Source: Lachnospiraceae bacterium
GTDB lineage: Bacteria > Bacillota > Clostridia > Lachnospirales > Lachnospiraceae
DNA: 14,115 bases
Assembly: GCA_017404585.1 (NCBI GenBank)
Contig: JAFRCB010000328.1
Coordinates: 1-14,115, forward strand
Direction: 5' to 3'
In this document: in pieces, positions 1 to 5,990 of the stretch
Numbering within the stretch: position 1 is the stretch's first letter
Layout: every line of letters begins with the position of its first letter
Program-made: the position numbers and the translations under genes
Notes under the pieces: model-generated
Seen by the model: only the letters and a program-made list of their open reading frames with translations
Told to the model about the DNA's origin: nothing
Database searches by the model: none

Positions 1-273
1 ACACCGGACGGCGGCTACAAGGTCATCGACTGGGCGCATGCGACATCCGGCAATGCCGGTGCTGATGCCGCGCTCACATTCCTGCAGTTCACACTCGAGG
101 ACCAGAATATCGCAGATAAGTATCTGAGGATCTACAGCAGAAAATCCAACACGGCGATCCAGTACATCCAGCAGTGGATGCCGATCGTTGCTGCCGGCCA
201 GCTCTCCAAGGCGAAGACTGCGGAGGAAGAGATGTTGCTGGGTGAGTGGATCTCGGTCGTCGAGTATCAGTAA
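1..273 (+). CDS. C-terminal part of an APH-family (aminoglycoside/choline kinase-like) phosphotransferase, 5' end outside window
   Basis: The open frame enters from the left edge and ends at TAA 271-273, leaving 90 residues. Residues 7-12 read KVIDWA, followed by the pattern T-S-G-N-x-G-A-D-A-A. This matches the metal-binding Asp motif (DFG-equivalent, usually IDW..A..G...AD.A) of the APH/choline-kinase fold, which transfers a phosphate from ATP to a hydroxyl group on a small molecule. The rest is helical and fits the C-terminal helices of the fold. The catalytic HxDxxxxN loop would lie upstream, outside the window, so activity and substrate cannot be judged. Members near this one in Clostridia are usually annotated only as 'phosphotransferase', and resistance should not be assumed. 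A short palindromic repeat that can act as a terminator follows 38 bases after the stop. Confidence 0.7.
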   Translation, partial: TPDGGYKVIDWAHATSGNAGADAALTFLQFTLEDQNIADKYLRIYSRKSNTAIQYIQQWMPIVAAGQLSKAKTAEEEMLLGEWISVVEYQ

Positions 274-311
274 ATTGAATGCATGGCCGCTTTTTTGAAC
301 GGCGTGATTTG

Positions 312-344
312 GGGACGGTTCTTTACGTGAGAACCGTCCCTTTT
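312..344 (+). repeat. Repeat copy A: minimal GGGACGGTTCT palindrome, terminator-like
   Basis: GGGACGGTTCT (312-322) and AGAACCGTCCC (330-340) form a perfect 11-bp stem around a 7-base loop, followed by TTTT (341-344). It is the smallest complete member of the repeat family found throughout this window. Position and T run fit a Rho-independent terminator for the phosphotransferase gene. The T run is short, so termination strength is uncertain. Confidence 0.8.
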
Positions 345-350
345 GCGTGC

Positions 351-379
351 TTGAATCAGATGTCCCGCAATGATAAGAT
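351..379 (+). promoter_or_regulatory. Candidate sigma-A promoter for the M29 aminopeptidase locus
   Basis: TTGAAT (351-356) and TAAGAT (374-379) are separated by 17 bases. The -10 is preceded by TGA, an extended -10 (TGn). The position, 36 bases upstream of the start codon and just after the hairpin of copy A, fits a new transcription unit. Called by eye only. Confidence 0.45.
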
Positions 380-415
380 ATTTGATAAAAGAGCATGATT
401 TTAAGGAGACACAAA

Positions 416-1651
416 ATGGTATCAGAAAAAATGTATGACAAGCTGGCGAATCTTGTGGTGATAAAGGGTGTGAACGTCCAGAAAGATCAGCCGGTCGTGA
501 TCAGGGCGAACGTCCGTGATGCGGCCTTTGTGAGGAAGATCGTGAAATGCGCGTACGAAGCGGGCTCGGGAGCTGTCAGCGTCGAGTGGAATGACAATGC
601 CATCACAAAGATGGCCTATGAGTACGAGAGCGTGGAAGCGCTGTCTGAGGTGCCCCAGTGGAAGTACGACAAGGTCAAGCACCAGCACGACCGCGGGGCC
701 TGCTATATCTCGGTCCTCTCCGATCCGCCGGGTGTCATGGCAGATGTCGACGGAGAAAAGATCAAAGCTGCGAACAGGGCTTACTATACCAAAATGGCAG
801 ACCTTATGACGTACACGATGAACAATGAAGGCCAGTGGAGCGTGATCGGTGTGCCTTCGGTGGAGTGGGCAAATAAGGTATTTCCGGAGCTCGAGGAAAA
901 GTAAGCGTACGAAAAGCTCGGCGACGCGATATTTGCAGTGACAAGGGTCACGGAAGATAATGACCCCATCGAGGAGTGGAATAAGCACGACGCGGAGATG
1001 CTTGAACATGCATCAAAAATGAACGAATTCGGCTTTGAAAAGCTGCACTTTACCGCCGGGAACGGGACAGATCTCTATGTCGAACTTGTTAAGGATCACA
1101 TCTGGATCGCCGGGGGCAGCACAACGCCGGGCGGGATCTTTTTTGATCCGAATATGCCGACAGAAGAGTGCTTCTGTATGCCGCTCAGAACAGGGGTTAA
1201 CGGCATCGTGTACGCTTCAAAGCCGCTGGATTATGAGGGCAAGGTCATTGACGGTTTCTGGCTGCGCTTTGAGAACGGGAAAGCTGTCGAATTCGGTGCC
1301 GAGAAAGAGGAAGAGGCATTAGCGCAGCTTCTGAGCTTCGACGAGGGGTCATCGTATCTCGGTGAAGTCGCGCTGGTTCCCTACGATTCTCCGATCTCGC
1401 AGTCCGGGATCCTGTTCTTCAATACGCTGTATGATGAGAATGCGGCCTGCCATCTGGCACTTGGAAGGGCTTACCCGGAGAACCTTGTGGGCGGCACGGA
1501 GATGAGCAAAGAGGAGCTGGCGGCCCACGGGTCAAACGATTCGATGCAGCATGTGGACTTCATGATCGGCACTGCCGACATGAATGTAGACGGTATTTTA
1601 AAAGACGGGACAGAGGTTCCGGTGTTCCGGGACGGGAATTTCGTGTTTTGA
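416..1651 (+). pseudogene. M29-family aminopeptidase (AmpS/AmpT-like) split by one in-frame stop codon
   Basis: The frame from ATG 416 to TGA 1649-1651 gives 411 codons, normal for peptidase family M29 (dinuclear-metal aminopeptidases). It is broken by a single TAA at 902-904 (codon 163). The reading frame is unchanged on both sides, and the protein resumes at once (AYEKLGDAIFAVTRV...), so the lesion is one base substitution, for example GAA to TAA. The C-terminal catalytic half keeps the expected metal ligands: E250/E251 in MPTEEC, E317 in LGEV, H346 in ACHLALG, and H379/D381 in QHVDF. Start 416 is chosen over the in-frame ATG at 395 because AAGGAG (403-408) lies 7 bases upstream of it. A GTG at 938 could in principle restart the C-terminal part, but no ribosome binding site precedes it. 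This could be a young pseudogene, a readthrough case or a sequencing error. The family call is firm. Confidence 0.8.
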
Positions 1652-1658
1652 CGTATTA

Positions 1659-1899
1659 GGGACGGTTCTTTTCACGTGAGGCAGTTCAAAAAGGCTGTAG
1701 CGAAGTTCCATAATCCGTCGTAAACATCATCTTCATCGAAAAACGCCGGTCCTGCCCTGCGAGCCAAAAAATGTATACACATTTTTGGTCTCTCGGTCGG
1801 ACCGACAATGTTTTTCTCACGAAGATGGATGCTTTACGACGAAAACGAACACTTAAACAGCCTTTCCGGACTGTTATTTCACGTAAAAAGAACCGTCCC
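1659..1899. repeat. Repeat copy B: long (241 bp) GGGACGGTTC palindromic element
   Basis: It starts 8 bases after the aminopeptidase stop and ends 25 bases before the next start codon. The ends GGGACGGTTCTTTTCACGTG (from 1659) and CACGTAAAAAGAACCGTCCC (to 1899) are inverted repeats with one mismatch plus small end differences. Further inside, nearly the whole length folds on itself: GGCTGT/ACAGCC, CGTCGTAAA (1716-1724) with TTTACGACG (1833-1841), and CGGTCC (1747-1752) with GGACCG (1799-1804). The tip carries its own hairpin: left arm 1764-1774, loop ATAC, right arm 1779-1788. The arms match those of copy F closely, but the tip is different. There is no coding frame of note inside. It is probably a non-autonomous mobile or REPIN/MITE-like element. 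Confidence 0.8.
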
Positions 1900-1924
1900 C
1901 GATGTGTGAAGGAAAGTCACTGTT

Positions 1925-2269
1925 ATGGTCGGAAAATATAAAGTCATCACCCTCTGCGGCAGCACTCGCTTCAGGGATGAATTCATGGAAGCCCAGAAGC
2001 GCCTGACGCTGGAGGGAAATATTGTGATCAGCGTCGGCCTCTTTGGCCACTCCGGCGACAATGAAGTCTGGGAGAACATGGACGAGGGCACGTTGACCAG
2101 GACAAAAGAAATGCTGGACGATATGCATAAGAGAAAGATCGATATGGCAGATGAGATTTTCGTAATCAATGTCGGTGGCTATATCGGATCCAGCACGAGG
2201 TCTGAGATTGAATATGCCATAGCGACCGGGAAGCCGGTCAGGTATCTGGAAGAGGTTCAGCGTTCTTGA
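1925..2269 (+). CDS. Nucleoside 2-deoxyribosyltransferase-like protein
   Basis: This is a 114-residue cytosolic protein with no membrane segment. LCGSTRF (10-16) is the nucleotide-binding first turn of the nucleoside 2-deoxyribosyltransferase/DNPH1-like fold. The C-terminal part, DMADEIFVINVGGYIG (73-88) followed by SSTRSEIEYAIATGKPV (89-105), is the second hallmark: a strand with an Asp/Glu, a glycine turn, then a T/S-x-x-E-I-E-Y-A helix. In characterised members this fold cleaves or exchanges the N-glycosidic bond of (deoxy)nucleosides or nucleotides. Close relatives of this short form are mostly uncharacterised, so the substrate is unknown. AAGGAAAG (1909-1916) precedes ATG 1925 by 8 bases. 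It heads a tight four-gene + strand run, and its leader is formed by repeat copy B. Confidence 0.7.
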   Translation: MVGKYKVITLCGSTRFRDEFMEAQKRLTLEGNIVISVGLFGHSGDNEVWENMDEGTLTRTKEMLDDMHKRKIDMADEIFVINVGGYIGSSTRSEIEYAIATGKPVRYLEEVQRS

Positions 2270-2356
2270 TTGCGCTGCCGGGCTTCACTTTGTTCAAGGG
2301 TTTTCCTTCGGCCGAAAGTGAGGAACCGTACTGACCGCTATATGAGGTGCATGCAA

Positions 2357-3487
2357 ATGCAGACAGACAATCTTTCTAAAATCGTAAACCTCCGGCATGA
2401 GCTCCATATGCATCCTGAACTCTCCATGGAGGAGAAGTTGACTGCCGCACGGATCAAAAACTTCCTTGGCAGAAATACCAATCTATCAATCGTTGACCGG
2501 GGCGAGTGGTTCTATGCGTTCAAAAAAGGAAAGAGCGGCGAAACAAGGATCGCATTCAGGGCGGATATGGACGCTCTTCCGATCGCCGAGGATGAGGCAC
2601 TCAGCTATCACTCAAAAAATCCGGGTGTTTCCCACAAATGCGGACACGATGGCCACTGCGCAGCCCTCTGCGGTCTTGCCCTTGAACTGGATGGGAGGGA
2701 AACCGAGGCGGACATTTATCTGATCTTTCAGCCCGGGGAAGAGACCGGCAGCGGGGCAGTGCTGTGCCGGGAGCTGATAAAAGAGGAGGGCATTCAGCGA
2801 ATATTCGCCTTCCACAACCTGAGCGGATATCCCGAAGGGAGCATTGTGTACCGCCCCGGGCTCACCCAGCCGGCGTCCGAGGGACTCAAAATCTGCTTTC
2901 ATGGGAAAACTTCGCATGCAAGTGCCCCGGAAGACGGGAACAATCCGTCAGAGGCGGTTGCAAATGTCATCCTCCGCGCGGCAGAGCTCTCCAAGGACTG
3001 GTCAGCCGGGATGCTGCTTTGCACCGTGACCGGGATCAGGCTCGGCAGTGGGGACTTTGGGATATCTCCCGGCGAGGCTGAAATCTGCATGACCCTGCGG
3101 GCTGAAGAGGAGAGCAGGATGAAGAGTCTTGAGGAGGGGATAATAGCATTTGCCGGAGAAGAGGGAGAGAGGCGCGGTATCCGGATCAGTTATTCTGTTC
3201 ACGACTATTTTCCGGAAACCAGGAACGATGAGGAGTGCCTTAAGGCGGCCCTGGCCGCGGCAGAGGGGCTCGGCCTTCGGCGGATCCCCATGGATAAGAT
3301 GTGGCGTGCTTCGGAGGATTTCGGGTGGTATCTGAAGGAATGTCCGGGGGCGATCATATACATCGGCAGCGGAGAAAAGTATCCTCCGCTGCACACCGCA
3401 GAATATGATTTCAATGACCGGATCCTTGAGACCGCAGTGGATCTCTTTGCGGACTTAAGTGTCCTGAATGCAGAAGACTGCGTATAG
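2357..3487 (+). CDS. M20-family (M20D) metal-dependent amidohydrolase
   Basis: The 376-residue protein belongs to the M20D group (IAA-amino-acid hydrolase, hippurate hydrolase, N-acetyl-diaminopimelate deacetylase), which removes acyl groups from amino acids. The metal site is visible: C95 and H97 in HKCGHDGH (93-100), E128/E129 in FQPGEET, H153 in AFHNL, and H346 in PPLHTAEY. FRADMDALP (67-75) is the typical strand before the site. The lid/dimerisation domain spans roughly 175-285 and contains GKTSHASAPEDG (183-194). The frame is open back to a TTG at 2270, but GAGGTG (2344-2349) lies 7 bases before ATG 2357, and the family N-terminus (LRHELHMHPE) then starts at a normal distance. ATGs at 2342 and 2351 are less likely. 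It follows the previous gene by 87 bases. The exact substrate cannot be told from sequence. Confidence 0.85.
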   Translation: MQTDNLSKIVNLRHELHMHPELSMEEKLTAARIKNFLGRNTNLSIVDRGEWFYAFKKGKSGETRIAFRADMDALPIAEDEALSYHSKNPGVSHKCGHDGHCAALCGLALELDGRETEADIYLIFQPGEETGSGAVLCRELIKEEGIQRIFAFHNLSGYPEGSIVYRPGLTQPASEGLKICFHGKTSHASAPEDGNNPSEAVANVILRAAELSKDWSAGMLLCTVTGIRLGSGDFGISPGEAEICMTLRAEEESRMKSLEEGIIAFAGEEGERRGIRISYSVHDYFPETRNDEECLKAALAAAEGLGLRRIPMDKMWRASEDFGWYLKECPGAIIYIGSGEKYPPLHTAEYDFNDRILETAVDLFADLSVLNAEDCV

Positions 3488-3510
3488 CGGAACGGAAAGG
3501 AGAAATAAAC

Positions 3511-3750
3511 ATGGCATCTATTTTAATCAAAGACACGACCCGTGAGGAGAGAGCGCGCATTGTCGACGAGGCCATCGGAAACATTGAGGGTCTCTGTGAC
3601 GGGTGCAGCCCGGGGCTGCTCAAGATGTACGATGATTACATCGATGGCAAGAAGGAGCTGCGGGAGGTCAACAGGGAATTTAATGCCCGCTATGTATCGG
3701 GCGAGACCGGCCCGGATATGAGCGGCATGAGCTGCGTGGAAGGGCGCTAG
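3511..3750 (+). CDS. Small conserved-looking CxxC protein of unknown function
   Basis: This is a 79-residue soluble protein. AAAGGAG (3496-3502) stands 8 bases before ATG 3511, and the gene begins 23 bases after the M20 stop, so it is very likely translated and co-transcribed. The N-terminal half is a charged helix (TTREERARIVDEAIG, 9-23). A C29-D-G-C32 pair follows, then an acidic and basic helix (MYDDYIDGKKELREVN, 39-54), and a third cysteine (C75) near the end. The CxxC could bind a metal or be redox active, but only one such pair is present, so a metal site would need the third cysteine or a dimer. The pattern is familiar from uncharacterised small proteins of Clostridia, but no function can be assigned. 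The stop codon abuts a half copy of the dispersed palindrome. Confidence 0.75.
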   Translation: MASILIKDTTREERARIVDEAIGNIEGLCDGCSPGLLKMYDDYIDGKKELREVNREFNARYVSGETGPDMSGMSCVEGR

Positions 3751-3775
3751 GGAACCGTCCCAAAAAACGTGGAGG
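3751..3775 (+). repeat. Repeat copy D: half copy of the GGGACGGTTC family, next to a ribosome binding site
   Basis: GGAACCGTCCC (3751-3761) begins directly after the TAG of the CxxC gene and is followed by AAAAAACGTGGA, close to the TTTTTACGTGGA edge of copy G. No partner arm is present, so this is a half or rearranged copy. The GGAGG (3771-3775) that serves the next gene is continuous with it, so the element edge may have supplied the ribosome binding site (inference). Confidence 0.5.
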
Positions 3776-3783
3776 AAAATCAT

Positions 3784-4854
3784 ATGTCACTCGGAAAAAA
3801 ACTGCTGATCGCGATTATCGCAATTTTGTTACTGGTGCCACTCGCTTATGCAGCCTTTAAGATTCCGGGCGGAGCTCCGGCGGTGAAGGAGGCTTCTGAG
3901 AGCACAGAAAAAATCCCCGTGAAGGTCCTCATCCTGCCGAAATTTGAGGTGGATGAGATGAGCGGAGACTTTCCGGGCGAAGCCCAGCTCTATTACGAGC
4001 ACTATCTGGACGGAGCGGAAGAGTATGAGGTCCCAACTGCTGCCGAGGGATGCACACTGTACCTGAAGGACGGGGTCGCCCTCTGCGTGCTCGGTATGGG
4101 AAAAGTAAATGCCGCGCTGAACACGATGGCCATTCTGACAGACAGCCGGTTCGATTTTTCCGATGCCTATATTCTGTCCACGGGCTGTGCCGGCTCTGCT
4201 ATGGACAGAAGTGTGATGGGTGACGTGTTCGTCATCACGTCCGCCGTGGATTATGATCTCGGCCACCACGCGGATCCCCGGGACATGGAGGATGACACTG
4301 CCGCCACATGGTTCCACGACGCCGATTTCGACTCCGCGGCTGTCGTACATCTTGATCCGGACCTGATGGACCGCGTCTATTCTCTGGTTAAGGACACTCC
4401 GCTGGAGACGACGGAGCGCACGCGGGATTTTATGACACGCGCATTTGACGGAGCCGACTGGGCAGTGCGAGACCCGAAGGTGCTGCGGGGGACTACGGTC
4501 ACAGGCGACAACTACTGGAAAGGTCAGTATGATCATGCAAATGCACTCCTCATGACTCAGACCTACGGATGCCCCGACCCGTACGCGACGACGGAGATGG
4601 AGGATATTGCGATCGCCCGGACGGCGAAGCAGCTGGGAATGTTGGATCGCCTGATAATTCTCCGCGACAGCGTGAACATGGATACATTCATGCTGGGGGC
4701 AACGCCGGAGAGCCTGTGGGATCCTGCGCATGACAACAGTGATGTGAGCAATGAGAACAGCGAAGAGTACATAGATATCTTCGCCACGGCGAGGGAGAAT
4801 AATTTCATCGTCGGCAGAACAATCATCGATGCGATCCTTGAGGAGAAATTCTGA
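3784..4854 (+). CDS. NUP-family 'purine nucleoside permease'-type protein, secreted or membrane-tethered
   Basis: The protein has 356 residues. Residues 4-24 (a KK pair then LLIAIIAILLLVPLAYAA) are a signal peptide or N-terminal anchor, with no lipobox cysteine. The mature part matches the NUP family, which was named for a role in fungal nucleoside uptake but has a nucleoside-phosphorylase-like fold and no transporter-like membrane segments. Visible marks are VKVLILPKFEVD (46-57), GMGKVNAA (104-111), STGCAG (132-137), the TGDNYWKG motif (240-247), TEMED (270-274), and LRDSVNMD (293-300). An extracytoplasmic role in binding or cleaving purine nucleosides is likely but inferred. GGAGGAAA (3771-3778) precedes ATG 3784; the in-frame GTG at 3769 overlaps it and is rejected. 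It is the last gene of the run that starts at 1925, and tandem hairpin repeats follow within 8 bases. Confidence 0.8.
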   Translation: MSLGKKLLIAIIAILLLVPLAYAAFKIPGGAPAVKEASESTEKIPVKVLILPKFEVDEMSGDFPGEAQLYYEHYLDGAEEYEVPTAAEGCTLYLKDGVALCVLGMGKVNAALNTMAILTDSRFDFSDAYILSTGCAGSAMDRSVMGDVFVITSAVDYDLGHHADPRDMEDDTAATWFHDADFDSAAVVHLDPDLMDRVYSLVKDTPLETTERTRDFMTRAFDGADWAVRDPKVLRGTTVTGDNYWKGQYDHANALLMTQTYGCPDPYATTEMEDIAIARTAKQLGMLDRLIILRDSVNMDTFMLGATPESLWDPAHDNSDVSNENSEEYIDIFATARENNFIVGRTIIDAILEEKF

Positions 4855-4861
4855 ATTTTAT

Positions 4862-5040
4862 AAAGAATTTGCCACCTATGTTTTTGACCGCATTTTTCAG
4901 AGGCAACTGATTTTGGATTTCATGAAGAATTTGCTGCCTTCGATTTTGGGTCAATTTTTCAAAGGCAACAAATTTTAGATTTCATGAAGAATTTACTGCC
5001 TTCGATTTTGAGTCAGTTTTTAGAGGCAACAAATTATGAT
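4862..5040. repeat. Three 62-bp tandem repeats, each a hairpin
   Basis: Units begin at 4862, 4924 and 4986, exactly 62 bases apart; the third is cut short near 5040. The unit is AT-rich with the theme AAGAATTTGCTGCC...AGGCAACAAATT. In unit 2, AATTTGCTGCCTT (4928-4940) pairs with AAGGCAACAAATT (4962-4974) at 12 of 13 positions. Units 1 and 3 keep the TGCC/GGCA core with more mismatches. The array starts 7 bases after the NUP stop. There is no long T run, so terminator function is uncertain. Confidence 0.75.
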
Positions 5041-5072
5041 CTGACGATACCGGCATGGAGCATAAACTTTGA

Positions 5073-5140
5073 TCTCGCAGTCGGACCGACAATGTTCTTC
5101 TCATGAAGAGGTATGCTTTGCTCCCGTAAACGAACTGAAA
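5073..5140 (+). repeat. Repeat copy C: solo right-arm relic of the long element
   Basis: TCTCG, then GTCGGACCGACAATGTTCTTC with small changes, continuing through ATGAAGA-GGTATGCTT and ending near ACGAACTGAAA, follows the right arms of copies B (from 1789) and F (from 13392). No left arm and no GAACCGTCCC end are found, so this is a decayed or partly deleted copy. The rest of 5041-5300 holds only the promoter annotated below. Confidence 0.6.
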
Positions 5141-5190
5141 GATAGGTATGTATCAACTTAGCATCCTCGGGCGGCTGCTTATTAAAATAG

Positions 5191-5220
5191 TTGTACATTT
5201 ATTGAAGAATGTGGTATCAT
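5191..5220 (+). promoter_or_regulatory. Candidate promoter for the XRE-cupin / acyl-CoA synthetase unit
   Basis: TTGTAC (5191-5196) and TATCAT (5215-5220) are 18 bases apart, and the -10 has an extended TGG in front of it. The start codon is 137 bases downstream, leaving a leader of about 130 bases with no obvious strong hairpin. A weaker alternative, TATAAC, lies near 5238. Confidence 0.4.
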
Positions 5221-5357
5221 CCTTCAAGGTCTATCCTGCTATAACGTAATTACATAAAACTTTCTACTTAATGTAAAACACAAGTCGTGATTGAAAAAAA
5301 ATGCTTTCGAAGGGCACGCGGCTTGAATTTGCAAATGTTGCGAAAGGAGACGATACA

Positions 5358-5906
5358 ATGGATGAATATAACGAGATCGGCGCAAGACTGAGAGAACTGC
5401 GTGAAGCCAGCGACTATACAATTGAAGAACTGGCAAAAGAACTGGAGCTGGATCCGGAAGTCTATGCCTCCTATGAGGAGAACGGCAAAGACGTACCCAT
5501 CAGTGTCATTTATCAGATCGCCAATATGTTTAAGGTGGATTTCACCGAGATCTGCACCGGACAGAGCGCCAAGCTTGACACCTACCACCTGATCCGCAGG
5601 GGAGGCGGCAAGGTCATTAACCGAAATCCGGAGTATCACTTTGAGGATCTCGCTTTCCGTTATGCAAATAAAATCATGCAGCCGCTCCTGGTCACCCTGG
5701 AGCCCACGGATGATATTGCTAAGCTGATCACACACAAGGGCCAGGAATTCAACCTCGTTCTGGAGGGTACAGTAATTGTCACTCTGGGTGACAAAGAGTT
5801 TGTCATGAATCCCGGAGATTCCATTTACTTTAACCCGACTATTCCTCACGGACAGCGCTGCGGCGGAGACGTTAAGGCGCGTTTCCTGACAGTTATAACA
5901 GAATGA
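5358..5906 (+). CDS. XRE-family regulator with C-terminal cupin domain
   Basis: A 182-residue two-domain protein. Residues 6-64 form a lambda-repressor-type helix-turn-helix (IGARLRELREASDYTIEELAKELELD... with VYASYEENGKDVPISVIYQIA). Residues 105-180 form a small cupin barrel with HKGQEFNLVLEG (126-137) and PGDSIYFNPTIPHG (152-165); H126, E130 and H164 are possible metal or ligand contacts. Proteins of this build bind DNA through the HTH and sense a small effector in the cupin. AAAGGAGA (5343-5350) lies 7 bases before ATG 5358; the ATG at 5301 in the same frame lacks a comparable site. The acyl-CoA synthetase starts 84 bases downstream on the same strand, so it is the likely target, and the effector may be a carboxylic acid or acyl-CoA (inference). 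Confidence 0.85.
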   Translation: MDEYNEIGARLRELREASDYTIEELAKELELDPEVYASYEENGKDVPISVIYQIANMFKVDFTEICTGQSAKLDTYHLIRRGGGKVINRNPEYHFEDLAFRYANKIMQPLLVTLEPTDDIAKLITHKGQEFNLVLEGTVIVTLGDKEFVMNPGDSIYFNPTIPHGQRCGGDVKARFLTVITE

Positions 5907-5913
5907 GATTAAA

Positions 5914-5967
5914 AAGTCTTCGGCGGAAATCCTGTATTCCGGATTCCGAGCCCTATGTGAAAGACTT
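5914..5967 (+). promoter_or_regulatory. Inverted-repeat leader between the XRE-cupin gene and the acyl-CoA synthetase
   Basis: AAGTCTT (5914-5920) pairs with AAGACTT (5961-5967), and inside it GGAAATCC (5924-5931) faces GGATTCC (5941-5947) with a one-base bulge. The structure ends 5 bases before the AAAAGGAG of the synthetase gene. It could be a regulatory hairpin or an operator. No T run follows, so a simple terminator is unlikely. Confidence 0.3.
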
Positions 5968-5990
5968 GAAAGAAAAGGAGTGAAGCGGCT

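Noticed and set aside
1..273. Antibiotic resistance determinant
   Set aside because: Only the C-terminal 90 residues of an APH-fold protein are visible, and this fold includes many non-resistance kinases.
938..1651. A separate 237-codon gene starting at GTG 938
   Set aside because: It is in the same frame as the upstream part of the M29 aminopeptidase and separated only by one stop codon; no ribosome binding site precedes the GTG, so it is annotated as the second half of a broken gene.
2283..2323. Hairpin CTTCACTTT / AAAGTGAGG between the deoxyribosyltransferase-like and M20 genes, with a nearby GGAACCGT resembling the repeat family
   Set aside because: The stem is 9 bp with a long loop and no T run, and the match to the repeat is only 8 bases, so neither a terminator nor a repeat copy can be supported.
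3829..4731. Long minus-strand open frame of 300 codons opposite the NUP gene
   Set aside because: It mirrors a well-supported + strand gene, has a composition rich in His, Arg and Cys with no recognisable domain, and no ribosome binding site.
4862..5040. CRISPR array
   Set aside because: The 62-bp units are directly adjacent and similar along their full length, so there are no unique spacers, and no cas genes are present.
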